64,000 bases of DNA from assembly GCF_000473105.1 (NCBI RefSeq), contig NZ_KI421498.1, positions 2,884,009-2,948,008 on the forward strand, given 5' to 3'. The notes under the pieces were generated by a model that saw only the letters and a program-made list of their open reading frames with translations, did no database searches and was not told where the DNA came from. Below, in pieces: positions 55,097-63,792 of the stretch. The translations under genes and the position numbers were made by a program. This DNA is from Phaeobacter inhibens DSM 16374 (GTDB lineage: Bacteria; Pseudomonadota; Alphaproteobacteria; Rhodobacterales; Rhodobacteraceae). Numbering within the stretch: position 1 is the first letter of the stretch; every line of letters begins with the position of its first letter.

Positions 55097-56113
55097 TTAT
55101 TCCCAGCCCACCTGATTGAAGATCTTCTGGGCGGTGGGGATGTTCTTTGCCACGTCGGACAGCTGAACATCATCCGGCTTGAAGTGACCGAGTGCGGCGA
55201 TGCTGGGTGCCAGAGCAACGCCGGGAACCGCAGGGTATTCGTCATTGCCAGCCGAGAAATACTGCTGTGCCTGATCGGAGGCGAGGTATTCCAGGAACTT
55301 CACGGCATTGTCTTTGTTGGGGGCGTTCACTGCCACACCACCGCCGGACAGGTTCATATGCGCGCCTTCTGCGTCCTGCGCAGGGAAAACCCAACCGATC
55401 ATGTCACGGTCTGCCGACAGACCTTTCACGTCCTTACGGATGGAGCGGGCAAAGTAGTAGCTGTTGCCAACCGCGATTTCGCATTCGCCAGAGACAATGC
55501 CGCGCAGCTGGTCGGTATCACCCCCCTGCGGTGCGCGCGCCATATTGGCGACAACGCCTTTTGCCCAATCGGTTGCGGCCTCTTCACCGTGGTGCGTGAC
55601 GATCGAGGCCAGCAGGGTCTGGTTGTAGGTGTTGGTCGACGACCGGATGCAGACCTGACCTTTGTAAGCCGGATCGGCGAGGTCGAGATATGTCTTCGGC
55701 GGGGTTGCGACATCTGCCTTGTCAAAGAAGATGATACGTGCGCGCTGCGAGAAGCCGAACCATTGGTTGTCTGCATCCTGCAGGTAGCCCGGAACGCGGG
55801 CTTCCAGCGTGTCGCTGTCGATGGCTTGCAGCAGACCTTCGTTCTTGGCGCGGGCCAGGCGAGAGGTGTCGACTGTCAGCAGAATGTCAGCAGGGGAGTT
55901 TGCACCCTCTGCGCTCATCCGGGCGATCAGCTCGTCGGCTTTGCCTTCGATGCGGTTGATGGTGATGCCGGTGGCCTCTTCAAAATCGGAGTAGAGACGC
56001 TCGTCGGTATCATAGTGGCGCGAGGAGTAGAGGTTCAGCTCACCCTCAGCAGCGGCAGATGTTGCGACGGCGGCGACCAAGGCGCCTGCAAGAATGGTGG
56101 TCGATTTCAGCAT
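55097..56113 (-). CDS. Ferric iron ABC transporter substrate-binding protein (FbpA/FutA type)
   Basis: Periplasmic Fe3+-binding protein, 338 residues with a signal peptide ending near SAAA (about residue 22). The mature protein begins EGELNLYSSRHYDTDERLYSDF, has the family VDTSRLARAKNEGLLQ, and the tandem tyrosines in VGNSYYFARS that coordinate ferric iron, followed by FPAQDAEGAHMNLSGGGV. The ATG at 56113 was chosen over one four codons upstream by signal-peptide length and the GGGA eight bases before it. Likely partner of the permease at 51.5 kb, though in a separate transcript. Confidence 0.92.
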   Translation of the reverse strand: MLKSTTILAGALVAAVATSAAAEGELNLYSSRHYDTDERLYSDFEEATGITINRIEGKADELIARMSAEGANSPADILLTVDTSRLARAKNEGLLQAIDSDTLEARVPGYLQDADNQWFGFSQRARIIFFDKADVATPPKTYLDLADPAYKGQVCIRSSTNTYNQTLLASIVTHHGEEAATDWAKGVVANMARAPQGGDTDQLRGIVSGECEIAVGNSYYFARSIRKDVKGLSADRDMIGWVFPAQDAEGAHMNLSGGGVAVNAPNKDNAVKFLEYLASDQAQQYFSAGNDEYPAVPGVALAPSIAALGHFKPDDVQLSDVAKNIPTAQKIFNQVGWE

Positions 56114-56174
56114 GGTACATCCCATCTATTCAAAACACTCGGGGGTCTTGGCCAGAGGCGTCGAACCCGACTGA

Positions 56175-56201
56175 TTTGCTCAGATAAAGAGTTTCAGCAA
56201 A
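56175..56201 (-). promoter_or_regulatory. Inverted repeat upstream of the iron-binding protein gene
   Basis: TTTGCTCAGA and TTTCAGCAAA form an imperfect inverted repeat (8 of 10 positions) with a seven-base spacer, 62 bp upstream of the start codon in an AT-rich stretch. Possible operator of an iron regulator; no further evidence. Confidence 0.35.
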
Positions 56202-56289
56202 AATGCAAAGAAAAACCGACAAAAAGAATCGGAAAAAGGCGCCCGCCTCGGCGACTTGGCCGTAGGGCGCGATGTGGGAGGGTATAAAA

Positions 56290-56319
56290 TGAAAAAACCG
56301 CATCCGAAGATGCGGTTTT
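56290..56319 (-). terminator. Terminator of rpmJ
   Basis: On the minus strand GAAAACCGCATC, a TTCG tetraloop and GATGCGGTTTTTTC form an eleven-base-pair stem capped by a stable UUCG loop, 27 bp after the rpmJ stop codon. Confidence 0.93.
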
Positions 56320-56345
56320 CAAATCAGCTAAGCTGCGTCTGGCAA

Positions 56346-56471
56346 TCAGCCCTGGCGTGCTTTAAAGCGGCGCTGGGTCTTGTTGATCACATAGACACGG
56401 CCCTTGCGACGCACAACGCGGCAATCACGGTGCCGGTTCTTGAGCGAGCGGAGCGAGTTCTTGACCTTCAT
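56346..56471 (-). CDS. rpmJ: 50S ribosomal protein L36 (bL36), zinc-free type
   Basis: The 41-residue product reads [20 protein letters not shown] and ends [10 protein letters not shown]. It keeps the bL36 pattern but has a single cysteine (residue 17), so the C-x2-C...C...H zinc site of canonical L36 is absent; this is the C-minus form common in alphaproteobacteria. It binds 23S rRNA in the large subunit. A single-gene transcript with its own terminator, next to tRNA-Val. Only 41 codons, but the match is clear. Confidence 0.96.
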   Translation of the reverse strand: MKVKNSLRSLKNRHRDCRVVRRKGRVYVINKTQRRFKARQG

Positions 56472-56549
56472 GGCCTATCTCCTGTTCTGCGGCGCGAACC
56501 AGCGCCTGGGTTGCGGGGCTCCGATCCTTAGACCAGAGCAATGAATTCA

Positions 56550-56624
56550 TGGTGGGCGATACAAGGTTCGAACTTGTGACCCCTTCGATGTCAACGAAGT
56601 GCTCTACCACTGAGCTAATCGCCC
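56550..56624 (-). tRNA. tRNA-Val (anticodon GAC)
   Basis: Minus-strand cloverleaf of 75 bases including an encoded CCA: acceptor GGGCGAT/ATCGCCC, D arm GCTC...GAGC, anticodon stem CTTCG/CGAAG around loop TTGACAT (anticodon GAC, plus-strand 56590-56592), and T arm ACAAG-TTCGAAC-CTTGT. All conserved loop bases are present. The discriminator base is A. It reads GUC and GUU valine codons. Confidence 0.97.
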
Positions 56625-56784
56625 ATAAATACCTACGCTTTCGGCCGGCCCCAAATTGAAAGGGGCGCGGATGACCGCGCCGGTGAGGGGGTCTATAAAA
56701 TGAGTCGGAGAGGGGTGCAAGAGCTTTTGACCGCAGAAATTTCCGGTCTATGCTGTTTCTTGTATCTGAGCGGCCGGAGCCTGC

Positions 56785-57645
56785 ATGTCTGACACAGTAT
56801 ATTTGGTGGAAATGCCACAGGAATTGCGGTCCGGGGTTGTTTTTGCCTCACCGCACAGCGGATCGGACTACAGCGCAGCGTTTCTGGCGCAGACGATTCT
56901 TGATCCTTTGCAGCTGCGCAGTTCGGAAGACGCCTTTGTTGACGAGCTGTTCGCAGCTGCGCCGCGATTCGGAATGCCCCTGCTGACCGCGCGGGCGCCA
57001 CGCGCCTATGTCGATCTCAACAGATCAACCGAAGAACTGGACCCGGCGCTGATCGAGGGTGTCATTAAACGCGGGCAGAACCCGAGGGTGGCTTCGGGGC
57101 TGGGAGTTGTACCACGGGTGGTGGCCCATGGGCGGGCGATCTACCATGGAAAGCTAAGCCAGTGCGAAGCGAGGCGGCGAATCGAGTCCTATTGGCGACC
57201 ATATCATGCCGCATTGCAGCAGCTTCTGGATCAGGCGCGGATCGGGTTTGGACAGGCGGTGCTGATTGATTGCCATTCAATGCCGCATGAGGCGATATCT
57301 GCTGCCGGGCGGAGGGGGGCTGGGCTGCCTGATGTTGTGCTGGGGGATCGGTTCGGTGCTGCCGCCTCCTCCGAGGTCATGGACCGGGTCGAAGCGGCGT
57401 TTGTCGGCGCCGGGCTGCGCGTTGCGCGCAATACCCCCTTTGCAGGGGCCTATATCACGCAGACCTATGGCCGCCCGTCGCGTGCGCAACATGCGGTGCA
57501 GGTCGAAATTGATCGTAGCCTCTATATGAATGAGGCGCGCATTGAGAAAACCGCCGATTTTGCCGCGCTGCAAATGGTGCTGACCGATGTGATCGCTGAA
57601 CTGTCGCAGCTGAATTGTGATCCGGTGCCTCTGGCAGCGGAGTAA
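56785..57645 (+). CDS. N-formylglutamate amidohydrolase family protein
   Basis: Zinc-dependent hydrolase fold related to HutG, which converts N-formylglutamate to glutamate and formate. The 286-residue product has ASPHSGSDY near residue 21 (metal ligand His), ARAPRAYVDLNRSTEELDP (near residue 70), VLIDCHSMPHEA near residue 160, and QTYGRPSRAQHAVQVEIDRSLYM near residue 235 split by the substrate Arg and Glu. Key residues appear intact. No histidine-utilisation genes adjoin, so the real substrate may differ. Not obviously coupled to its neighbours; ends 12 bp before the convergent dinB. Confidence 0.88.
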   Translation: MSDTVYLVEMPQELRSGVVFASPHSGSDYSAAFLAQTILDPLQLRSSEDAFVDELFAAAPRFGMPLLTARAPRAYVDLNRSTEELDPALIEGVIKRGQNPRVASGLGVVPRVVAHGRAIYHGKLSQCEARRRIESYWRPYHAALQQLLDQARIGFGQAVLIDCHSMPHEAISAAGRRGAGLPDVVLGDRFGAAASSEVMDRVEAAFVGAGLRVARNTPFAGAYITQTYGRPSRAQHAVQVEIDRSLYMNEARIEKTADFAALQMVLTDVIAELSQLNCDPVPLAAE

Positions 57646-57657
57646 GCGCAGCTCCTG

Positions 57658-59007
57658 CTACCGAAGAGAGCGGCCCTTCTGGATGGCGGATTTGCCAAAG
57701 CGTTCGCGGATAGCATCTGTCGCGCGTTCGGCTTTGGCGCGCTGACCTGCCTGAGGGTCGAGCAAATCACCGGTGATATCAGCCTGGGTTTCCGGGACCA
57801 AATCGGAAATGCCGCAGCCAAGCAGCCGGTAGGGACCTTCGTCGCCAACCTGATCCAGTAGGGCACGGGCGGTACGATAGACGGTATCCGCGATCTGGGT
57901 GGCGTCGCGCAGGGATTGCCGCCGGGTGAGGCTGCTGTGATTTGCGCGTTTCAGCTTCAGCGTCACCACCCGTCCAGCCAGCTGCCGCGCTTTGGCACGG
58001 TCGGAGACCTTTTCGGCCAGCCGCCACAGATGTCCGTCAAGCACCTCAAGACTGGCCGTATCCTCAAAGAAGGTGGTCTCATTCGAGATGGATTTGATGG
58101 GCGCATTGGAGGATACGCGGCGCCGGTCCTGGCCACGCGCGAGATGCCAGAGCCGCTCTCCCATCGAACCGAAGCGAGCATTAAGATCAGTCCGATCCCA
58201 TCTGAGAAGATCGGAGAAGCTGCGAATCCCGGCCTTGTCGAGCGAGGCCTGCGCGGCGGGGCCAATGCCCCAGATCAGGCGCACCGGTTTGTCCTTCAGG
58301 AACTCAGAGGTTTCAGCCGCGCCAATCACCGAAAATCCGCGGGGTTTGTCCAGATCTGACGCGACCTTGGCTAGGAACTTATTGTGCGACAGCCCGATGG
58401 ATCCGGTCACACCCAGTTCATCTTTCATGCGTTTGACCAGCCGCGCCAGCATCACCGCAGGCGGCGCGCCATGCAGGCGCTGGGTGCCGGACAAATCCAT
58501 GAAAGCCTCATCCAAGGATAGCGGTTCAACATCTGGGGTCAGCTCATCCATCATGGCGCGGATCTGGCGGCTGACGTCGACATAGACGTTCATGCGAGGT
58601 TTGATCACCACCGCGTCCGGGCAGAGCTTCAGCGCCTGAAACATTGGCATGGCCGAACGAACACCGCGAATGCGCGCGACATAGCAGGCGGTGGAGACCA
58701 CGCCACGTTGCCCGCCACCGATCACCACAGGTTTGTCGGCGAGATCTGGATTGTCGCGTTTTTCAACACTGGCGTAGAATGCATCACAATCCATATGTGC
58801 GATTGAGAGCGAGAACAGCTCAGGATGAGCTTTGATACGCGGGCTTTGGCAGCTGGGGCAGCGCTTTGGGTTCGGGGTCCTGCCATTCTTCGGTTTCAGC
58901 ACGCCATGGGACAGGCATTCCCGACAAAGTACCTGCAGGTTCTGGCCGCCGCCTGCCGGACCCTCAGGTCTGGTCAGATCAGACGTTATAGGATGCTGGT
59001 CGGACAT
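57658..59007 (-). CDS. dinB: DNA polymerase IV with N-terminal zinc-finger-like extension
   Basis: Y-family translesion polymerase. The palm begins with SIAHMDCDAFYASVEKRDNP (near residue 68) and has SLDEAFMDLSG with the second catalytic acidic residues, then SIGLSHNKFLAKVASDLDKP of the thumb and a little-finger domain. The first ~65 residues form an extension with two CxxC pairs, LCRECL and RCPSCQ, spaced 19 residues apart, a likely zinc ribbon. That raises the length to 449 residues versus about 350 in E. coli. I see no beta-clamp motif with certainty. Single gene. Confidence 0.93.
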   Translation of the reverse strand: MSDQHPITSDLTRPEGPAGGGQNLQVLCRECLSHGVLKPKNGRTPNPKRCPSCQSPRIKAHPELFSLSIAHMDCDAFYASVEKRDNPDLADKPVVIGGGQRGVVSTACYVARIRGVRSAMPMFQALKLCPDAVVIKPRMNVYVDVSRQIRAMMDELTPDVEPLSLDEAFMDLSGTQRLHGAPPAVMLARLVKRMKDELGVTGSIGLSHNKFLAKVASDLDKPRGFSVIGAAETSEFLKDKPVRLIWGIGPAAQASLDKAGIRSFSDLLRWDRTDLNARFGSMGERLWHLARGQDRRRVSSNAPIKSISNETTFFEDTASLEVLDGHLWRLAEKVSDRAKARQLAGRVVTLKLKRANHSSLTRRQSLRDATQIADTVYRTARALLDQVGDEGPYRLLGCGISDLVPETQADITGDLLDPQAGQRAKAERATDAIRERFGKSAIQKGRSLR

Positions 59008-59122
59008 GGGCGCAAAAACCGGGAGGGGCTGAATGAGGGAATCTCATGGTGCTGCAGGGGCGCATAGAGTAGCCTCTGCAACGGAAATTGTCTTTAGACG
59101 ATCTGACATGGTGAGAGCAGGG

Positions 59123-59539
59123 ATGACATTCGACGGTGCCAAGCTGGCACTTTTTATCGGTGACAGGCTGTTGGTCATTGAGCGTGACGCCTATCCGGAC
59201 ATTCCCTATCCCGGCCACTGGGATTTCCCAGGCGGCGGTCGCGAGGGGGCGGAAACACCAGAAACCTGTGCCCTGCGCGAAACCGAGGAGGAGGTCGGGC
59301 TGCTCGTACAGGAGACAGATCTGGTCTGGCGGCGAAGCTATGCGCGGCCCAACGGTGTGGTCTGGTTTTTTGCTGCACATTTACCTGCCAAGAGAGAGCG
59401 AGACATCAGGCTGGGGGATGAGGGGCAGAGCTGGGCGCTGGTCCGGCCCGAATGGTACATCGCGCACGATCTGGCGGTACCCCATTTCGCCGATTATCTG
59501 CAGGCCTATCTATCGCATCGCGGCACTATCGGCGCATGA
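59123..59539 (+). CDS. Nudix hydrolase
   Basis: Hydrolyses a nucleoside diphosphate linked to another moiety; substrate unknown. The 138-residue product has a perfect Nudix box from the second Gly of PGGGREGAETP through ALRETEEEVGL (residues about 36-60), preceded by LLVIERDAYPDIPYPGHW. The start MTFDGAKLALF was chosen by family length; an in-frame ATG at 59108 is possible. No clear partner genes. Confidence 0.86.
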   Translation: MTFDGAKLALFIGDRLLVIERDAYPDIPYPGHWDFPGGGREGAETPETCALRETEEEVGLLVQETDLVWRRSYARPNGVVWFFAAHLPAKRERDIRLGDEGQSWALVRPEWYIAHDLAVPHFADYLQAYLSHRGTIGA

Positions 59540-59580
59540 GCTTGGGCGCGTTTGCTGCCCGGTTCAAAATCGATGCCCTG

Positions 59581-59700
59581 AAAGAAAGAACCCCCGCTGC
59601 TGTAGCGGGGGAGGTGACGAACCTCAGGAAGAGCAAGGCCGTCAGGGGAGTGTCTCTCCCACAGGGTCGGTCATTTTGACCTCTCAGCATAGTCTGTTGC
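59581..59700 (-). ncRNA. Candidate structured small RNA with its own terminator
   Basis: On the minus strand four hairpins follow each other within 100 bases: GGTCA/TGACC (59669-59681), GGGAG/CTCCC (59646-59660), GAGGT/ACCTC (59611-59625) and the terminator CCCCCGCT/AGCGGGGG (59591-59611), followed by TTCTTTCTTT. No minus-strand gene lies upstream that could use this terminator, as pyrF has its own at 59948-59980. The piece between the last two stems carries CACCTCCCCC, a pyrimidine-rich anti-Shine-Dalgarno-like stretch. The 5' end is unknown. No known RNA family is recognised. Confidence 0.4.
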
Positions 59701-59879
59701 GCAGGATTATGTAATTCCATCTCTGGCTGTGTGCTTTTGTGGGCACAGGACAAAAAGGCGCATTTGGCAGCATGGCGATATAGAAATCTGTTGCAATTCG
59801 CATACTTGACCCTAGGTAAGCGTTGCGTAAGGCCGGGTCGCAGCCTGCCTATGTGGGGCGCAGTCAAATGTTTTATTTC

Positions 59880-59901
59880 TGCCTAATGTTTAGGCATTTT
59901 T
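59880..59901 (+). terminator. Small terminator-like hairpin in the gap
   Basis: Stem TGCCTAA/TTAGGCA with a TGT loop followed by TTTTT. It lies 340 bp after the Nudix stop codon on the same strand, so it may end a long 3' UTR or another small transcript. Confidence 0.55.
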
Positions 59902-59945
59902 CGATATCGATCGTGCTGGAACGGTCAATCTGACCGTCGCGAACG

Positions 59946-59980
59946 GAAAACCCGCCAAAGCGATCTGCGTCGGCGGGTTT
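59946..59980 (-). terminator. Terminator of pyrF
   Basis: Minus-strand stem AAACCCGCC/GGCGGGTTT with a 15-base loop followed by TTTCCG, 55 bp beyond the pyrF stop codon. Confidence 0.8.
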
Positions 59981-60034
59981 GGAGTGTTGAAGAAGTGAAA
60001 CCTGAGCTTGGCTGCCGCCTGCTTGAAGTCTGTG

Positions 60035-60766
60035 TCAGCGGGGCAGGCTGGTCAGAATATCTTCGGCTGCGCTGCGTGGTGCTTCTGCGGCCCAGATCGG
60101 ACGGCCCACTACGATATGGTCGGCACCGGCCTCTAACGCGCTGGCCGGGGTGGCCACGCGTTTCTGATCTCCCAGGGCGGCTCCGGCGGGGCGTACGCCT
60201 GGGGTGACAATGAGCTTGCCTGATGCTTCGGGCAGGGCGCGGATCAGGGCGGCCTCCTGCGGGCTGGCGATCACGCCATCGGCTCCAGCGGTGAGCGCAA
60301 GGCCCGCGCGCTCCTGTACCAGATCAGAGATTTCCCCAGATTTGATCAGCGCCTCGTCCAGATCGGCGCGGTCCAGAGAGGTGAGGATGGTCACGCCAAG
60401 GATTTTGAGGTTGGTGCCAGCGGCGCCTTCCTTGGCGGCGCGCACAACATGCGGATCACCGTGGACGGTGAGGAAATCGAGGTCAAACTGCGCCAGACCG
60501 CGCACCGCAGCCTCAACTGTGGCGCTGATGTCGAAGAGTTTCATGTCGAGGAAGATGCGCTTGCCGCGTTCCTGTTTCAGTTCATTGGCGAGGGCCAGCC
60601 CCCCGCCGGTCAACATGCCCAGGCCGATCTTGTAGAACGACACAGCATCGCCAAGCGTATCGGCCAGTTGCAGCCCGGCGATTGCATTGGGAACGTCCAT
60701 CGCAACGATCAGGCGGTCGTCAGCTGTGGTTTCTTGGCGGGGGTTGGCGGTGGAAGATGCGGACAT
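60035..60766 (-). CDS. pyrF: Orotidine 5'-phosphate decarboxylase
   Basis: Final step of UMP synthesis. The 243-residue product has LIVAMDVPN near residue 20, SFYKIGLGMLTGGG, the catalytic FLDMKLFDI (Asp-Lys pair) near residue 75, DFLTVHG, and the phosphate-binding end GADHIVVGRPIW. The start MSASSTANPRQ follows GAGGAACC; 15 further upstream codons are open but unsupported. Monocistronic as far as seen. Confidence 0.96.
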   Translation of the reverse strand: MSASSTANPRQETTADDRLIVAMDVPNAIAGLQLADTLGDAVSFYKIGLGMLTGGGLALANELKQERGKRIFLDMKLFDISATVEAAVRGLAQFDLDFLTVHGDPHVVRAAKEGAAGTNLKILGVTILTSLDRADLDEALIKSGEISDLVQERAGLALTAGADGVIASPQEAALIRALPEASGKLIVTPGVRPAGAALGDQKRVATPASALEAGADHIVVGRPIWAAEAPRSAAEDILTSLPR

Positions 60767-60983
60767 GGAGGTTCCTCGGCTTAGGGGCGCCTTTGCGGGC
60801 AGTGTGGACATGCAGGCAGTTTAGGGATCGCGCTGCTTTTAGTGGTGGTGTTGCCGTTGGGAAAGGGGAAAACGGCTGGGTCGACGGGGCGGCCATGGTC
60901 CCTCAGTGTTCTGCCAGGAGTGCAGGCGGGGCATACTCTTGATCTGGGTCAGGGATTTGGTGACATATTTGCCGCATACTGAC

Positions 60984-61012
60984 CTTGAAGAGACAGTAAG
61001 ATCTCCCACATT
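60984..61012 (+). promoter_or_regulatory. Heat-shock (RpoH-type) promoter of clpB
   Basis: CTTGAAG (60984-60990), a 14-base spacer and CCCACATT (61005-61012) closely match the sigma-32 consensus -35 and -10 boxes, 80 bp upstream of the clpB start. The rest of the 325 bp between pyrF and clpB shows no gene. Confidence 0.72.
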
Positions 61013-61091
61013 GAACCTGAAGGCCCTGAACGGGACGTGCTGCAAAGCGGGCGTCGCCACCAAAACGGGGCGCTTATATAAGGAGAGCAAG

Positions 61092-63710
61092 ATGGACTTG
61101 AACAAGTTCACAGAACGGGCGCGCGGTTTTGTGCAGGCGGCCCAGACGATTGCACGACGTGAGGATCACCAGCGACTGATGCCTGAGCATTTGCTGAAGG
61201 CGCTGATGGATGACGACCAAGGACTGGCGAGCAATCTGATCACTCGCGCTGGTGGAACGCCGGAACAGGTGGTTCAGGCGCTGGAGTTGGCGGTGTCCAA
61301 ACTGCCCAGGGTGCAGGGCAATTCTGCTGATATCTATCTGGATGGCCAGACCGCCAAGGTGCTCGACGAGGCGGCTAAGATTGCTGAGAAGGCCGGTGAC
61401 AGTTTCGTGCCGGTTGAGCGGCTGCTGATGGCGCTATGTATGGTCAAGTCCAAGGCCAAGGATGCGCTGGCGGATGGCAATGTCTCCGCGCAGGCGTTGA
61501 ACGAGGCGGTCAATGATATCCGTAAGGGTCGCAAGGCGGACAGTGCCAGCGCCGAAGATGGCTATGACGCTCTGCAGAAATACGCCCGCGATCTGACGGA
61601 GGCGGTACGGGACGGCAAGATTGATCCGATCATTGGCCGGGATGAGGAAATCCGCCGGGCGATGCAGGTGCTGAGCCGCCGGACCAAGAACAATCCGGTG
61701 CTGATTGGCGAGCCGGGGGTTGGTAAGACTGCAATCGCCGAGGGCATGGCCCTGCGTATCGTCAATGGCGATGTCCCTGAATCTCTACGCGACAAGCAGT
61801 TGCTTTCGCTCGATATGGGCGCGTTGATCGCGGGTGCCAAATACCGCGGAGAATTCGAGGAACGCCTGAAGGCGGTTCTGACCGAGGTGACGGAGGCCGC
61901 TGGCGAAATCATTCTGTTCATCGATGAGATGCACACGCTGGTTGGTGCGGGGAAATCGGATGGCGCGATGGATGCGGCGAACCTGATTAAGCCTGCGCTC
62001 GCACGGGGTGAGTTGCATTGTATTGGCGCCACGACGCTGGACGAATACCGCAAATATGTCGAAAAAGACGCTGCTTTGGCGCGCCGGTTCCAGCCTGTGA
62101 TGGTGACCGAGCCGACGGTTGAGGACACCATTTCGATCCTCCGCGGCATCAAGGAGAAGTACGAATTGCACCACGGTGTTCGTATTGCGGATGCGGCGCT
62201 GGTGTCTGCGGCGACGCTTTCCCATCGCTATATCACTGATCGGTTCCTTCCGGACAAGGCGATTGACCTTATGGATGAGGCTGCGGCGCGCCTGCGGATG
62301 CAGGTCGACAGCAAGCCCGAAGAGCTGGATGCGCTCGACCGGCAGATTCTGCAGATGCAGATTGAGGAAGAGGCGCTGAAGCTTGAGGATGATGCGGCAT
62401 CAAAAGACCGCTTGGAGACGCTGCAGAAAGAACTGGCAGAGCTGCAGGAGAAATCGGCGGAAATGACCGCGCAGTGGCAGTCCGAACGCGACAAATTGGC
62501 CTCTGCCCGTGGGCTGAAGGAACAGCTGGACCGCGCCCGCGCCGATCTGGATGCGGCTAAACGAGAGGGCAACCTCGCCCGCGCGGGGGAGCTGTCCTAT
62601 GGTGTCATCCCCGGGCTGGAAAAACAGCTGAGTGAGGCGGAAGCCTCTGAACGCAATGGGCTAATGGTTGAAGAGGCCGTTCGCCCCGAGCAAATCGCCG
62701 GCGTGGTCGAACGCTGGACCGGTATCCCCACCTCCAAGATGTTGGAAGGGGAGCGTGAGAAACTGCTGCGGATGGAGGCTGACCTGCACGGTCGGGTGAT
62801 TGGTCAGGATGCGGCTGTGACCGCTGTGTCCAACGCCGTGCGCCGCGCCCGTGCGGGCCTGAATGATGAAAATCGGCCCCTGGGATCGTTTTTGTTCCTT
62901 GGCCCAACCGGCGTTGGTAAGACTGAGCTGACCAAAGCCGTCGCTGATTTCCTGTTTGATGACGACAGCGCCATGGTGCGTGTTGATATGTCGGAGTTCA
63001 TGGAAAAACACGCGGTTGCTCGGCTGATCGGCGCGCCTCCGGGCTATGTCGGCTATGATGAGGGAGGCGTGCTGACCGAAGCGGTGCGGCGCAAACCCTA
63101 TCAGGTGGTTCTCTTTGATGAGGTTGAAAAGGCCCATCCGGATGTCTTCAACGTGTTGTTGCAGGTCTTGGATGATGGTGTGCTCACCGATGGGCAGGGA
63201 CGGACCGTCGATTTCAAGCAGACGCTGATCATCCTGACGTCGAACCTCGGCGCGCAGGCGCTGAGCCAGCTGCCGGATGGGGCCGATGCCGCCGACGCCA
63301 AGCGTGACGTGATGGATGCCGTGCGTGCCCATTTCCGCCCAGAGTTCCTGAACCGGCTGGATGAGACGATCATTTTTGATCGGCTGGGTCGCAAGGATAT
63401 GGATGGAATCGTCACGTTGCAGTTGGCGCGGCTGGAGAAACGCCTTGTGGGCCGCAAGATCACGCTTGAGATGGATGATGGCGCGAAGACATGGCTCGCA
63501 GATGAGGGGTATGACCCGGTGTTCGGTGCTCGTCCGCTGAAGCGAGTCATCCAGAGAGTGTTGCAGAACCCATTGGCGGAGATGCTGCTGGCGGGAGAAA
63601 TACGCGACGGGGACACGGTGCCTGTCAGTGCCGGCGCTGAGGGCCTGATCATCGGGGATCGTATTGGCACCAGCGATCGCCCGCGCCCTGACGACGCCGT
63701 TGTCCACTAA
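61092..63710 (+). CDS. clpB: ATP-dependent disaggregase ClpB
   Basis: Hsp100 chaperone that works with DnaK to rescue aggregated proteins. The 872-residue product begins [18 protein letters not shown] and has the N-terminal Clp domain (1-145), NBD1 with GEPGVGKTA (residue 206), the coiled-coil middle domain (about 405-525), and NBD2 with GPTGVGKTE (residue 604) and the [20 protein letters not shown] region. The AAGGAGAG site sets this ATG; a 62-codon upstream extension is open but lies across the promoter. Single gene with heat-shock promoter and terminator. Confidence 0.97.
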   Translation: MDLNKFTERARGFVQAAQTIARREDHQRLMPEHLLKALMDDDQGLASNLITRAGGTPEQVVQALELAVSKLPRVQGNSADIYLDGQTAKVLDEAAKIAEKAGDSFVPVERLLMALCMVKSKAKDALADGNVSAQALNEAVNDIRKGRKADSASAEDGYDALQKYARDLTEAVRDGKIDPIIGRDEEIRRAMQVLSRRTKNNPVLIGEPGVGKTAIAEGMALRIVNGDVPESLRDKQLLSLDMGALIAGAKYRGEFEERLKAVLTEVTEAAGEIILFIDEMHTLVGAGKSDGAMDAANLIKPALARGELHCIGATTLDEYRKYVEKDAALARRFQPVMVTEPTVEDTISILRGIKEKYELHHGVRIADAALVSAATLSHRYITDRFLPDKAIDLMDEAAARLRMQVDSKPEELDALDRQILQMQIEEEALKLEDDAASKDRLETLQKELAELQEKSAEMTAQWQSERDKLASARGLKEQLDRARADLDAAKREGNLARAGELSYGVIPGLEKQLSEAEASERNGLMVEEAVRPEQIAGVVERWTGIPTSKMLEGEREKLLRMEADLHGRVIGQDAAVTAVSNAVRRARAGLNDENRPLGSFLFLGPTGVGKTELTKAVADFLFDDDSAMVRVDMSEFMEKHAVARLIGAPPGYVGYDEGGVLTEAVRRKPYQVVLFDEVEKAHPDVFNVLLQVLDDGVLTDGQGRTVDFKQTLIILTSNLGAQALSQLPDGADAADAKRDVMDAVRAHFRPEFLNRLDETIIFDRLGRKDMDGIVTLQLARLEKRLVGRKITLEMDDGAKTWLADEGYDPVFGARPLKRVIQRVLQNPLAEMLLAGEIRDGDTVPVSAGAEGLIIGDRIGTSDRPRPDDAVVH

Positions 63711-63735
63711 ACATGTGCAGACACGATTGAACAGG

Positions 63736-63764
63736 AAAGGCCCGCCAGATCTGGCGGGCCTTTT
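63736..63764 (+). terminator. Terminator of clpB
   Basis: Fourteen-base inverted repeat AAAGGCCCGCCAGA/TCTGGCGGGCCTTT followed by T and CG, 25 bp after the clpB stop codon. It may also serve the convergent gene at the window end. Confidence 0.92.
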
Positions 63765-63792
63765 CGTCTGCGGTCTGGCTAAGGCATGGCTT

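Larger units (their letters stand above)
59540..60034. other. Gene-free region between Nudix gene and pyrF
   Basis: About 495 bp without a credible protein gene. It contains the candidate RNA, a small plus-strand terminator-like hairpin, a perfect 7-3-7 inverted repeat ACGGTCA/TGACCGT (59921-59937) and the pyrF terminator. The part from 59700 to 59870 is AT-richer than the surroundings and shows no clear promoter. Confidence 0.5.

Noticed and set aside
59526-59867. 113-codon minus-strand frame in the Nudix-pyrF gap
   Set aside because: It crosses all hairpins of the candidate RNA and the terminator and shows no fold-like pattern; the region is better explained as RNA.
60906-61091. 62-codon N-terminal extension of ClpB
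   Set aside because: It spans the heat-shock promoter and the ribosome site; ClpB proteins start at MDLNKFTER-type sequences.
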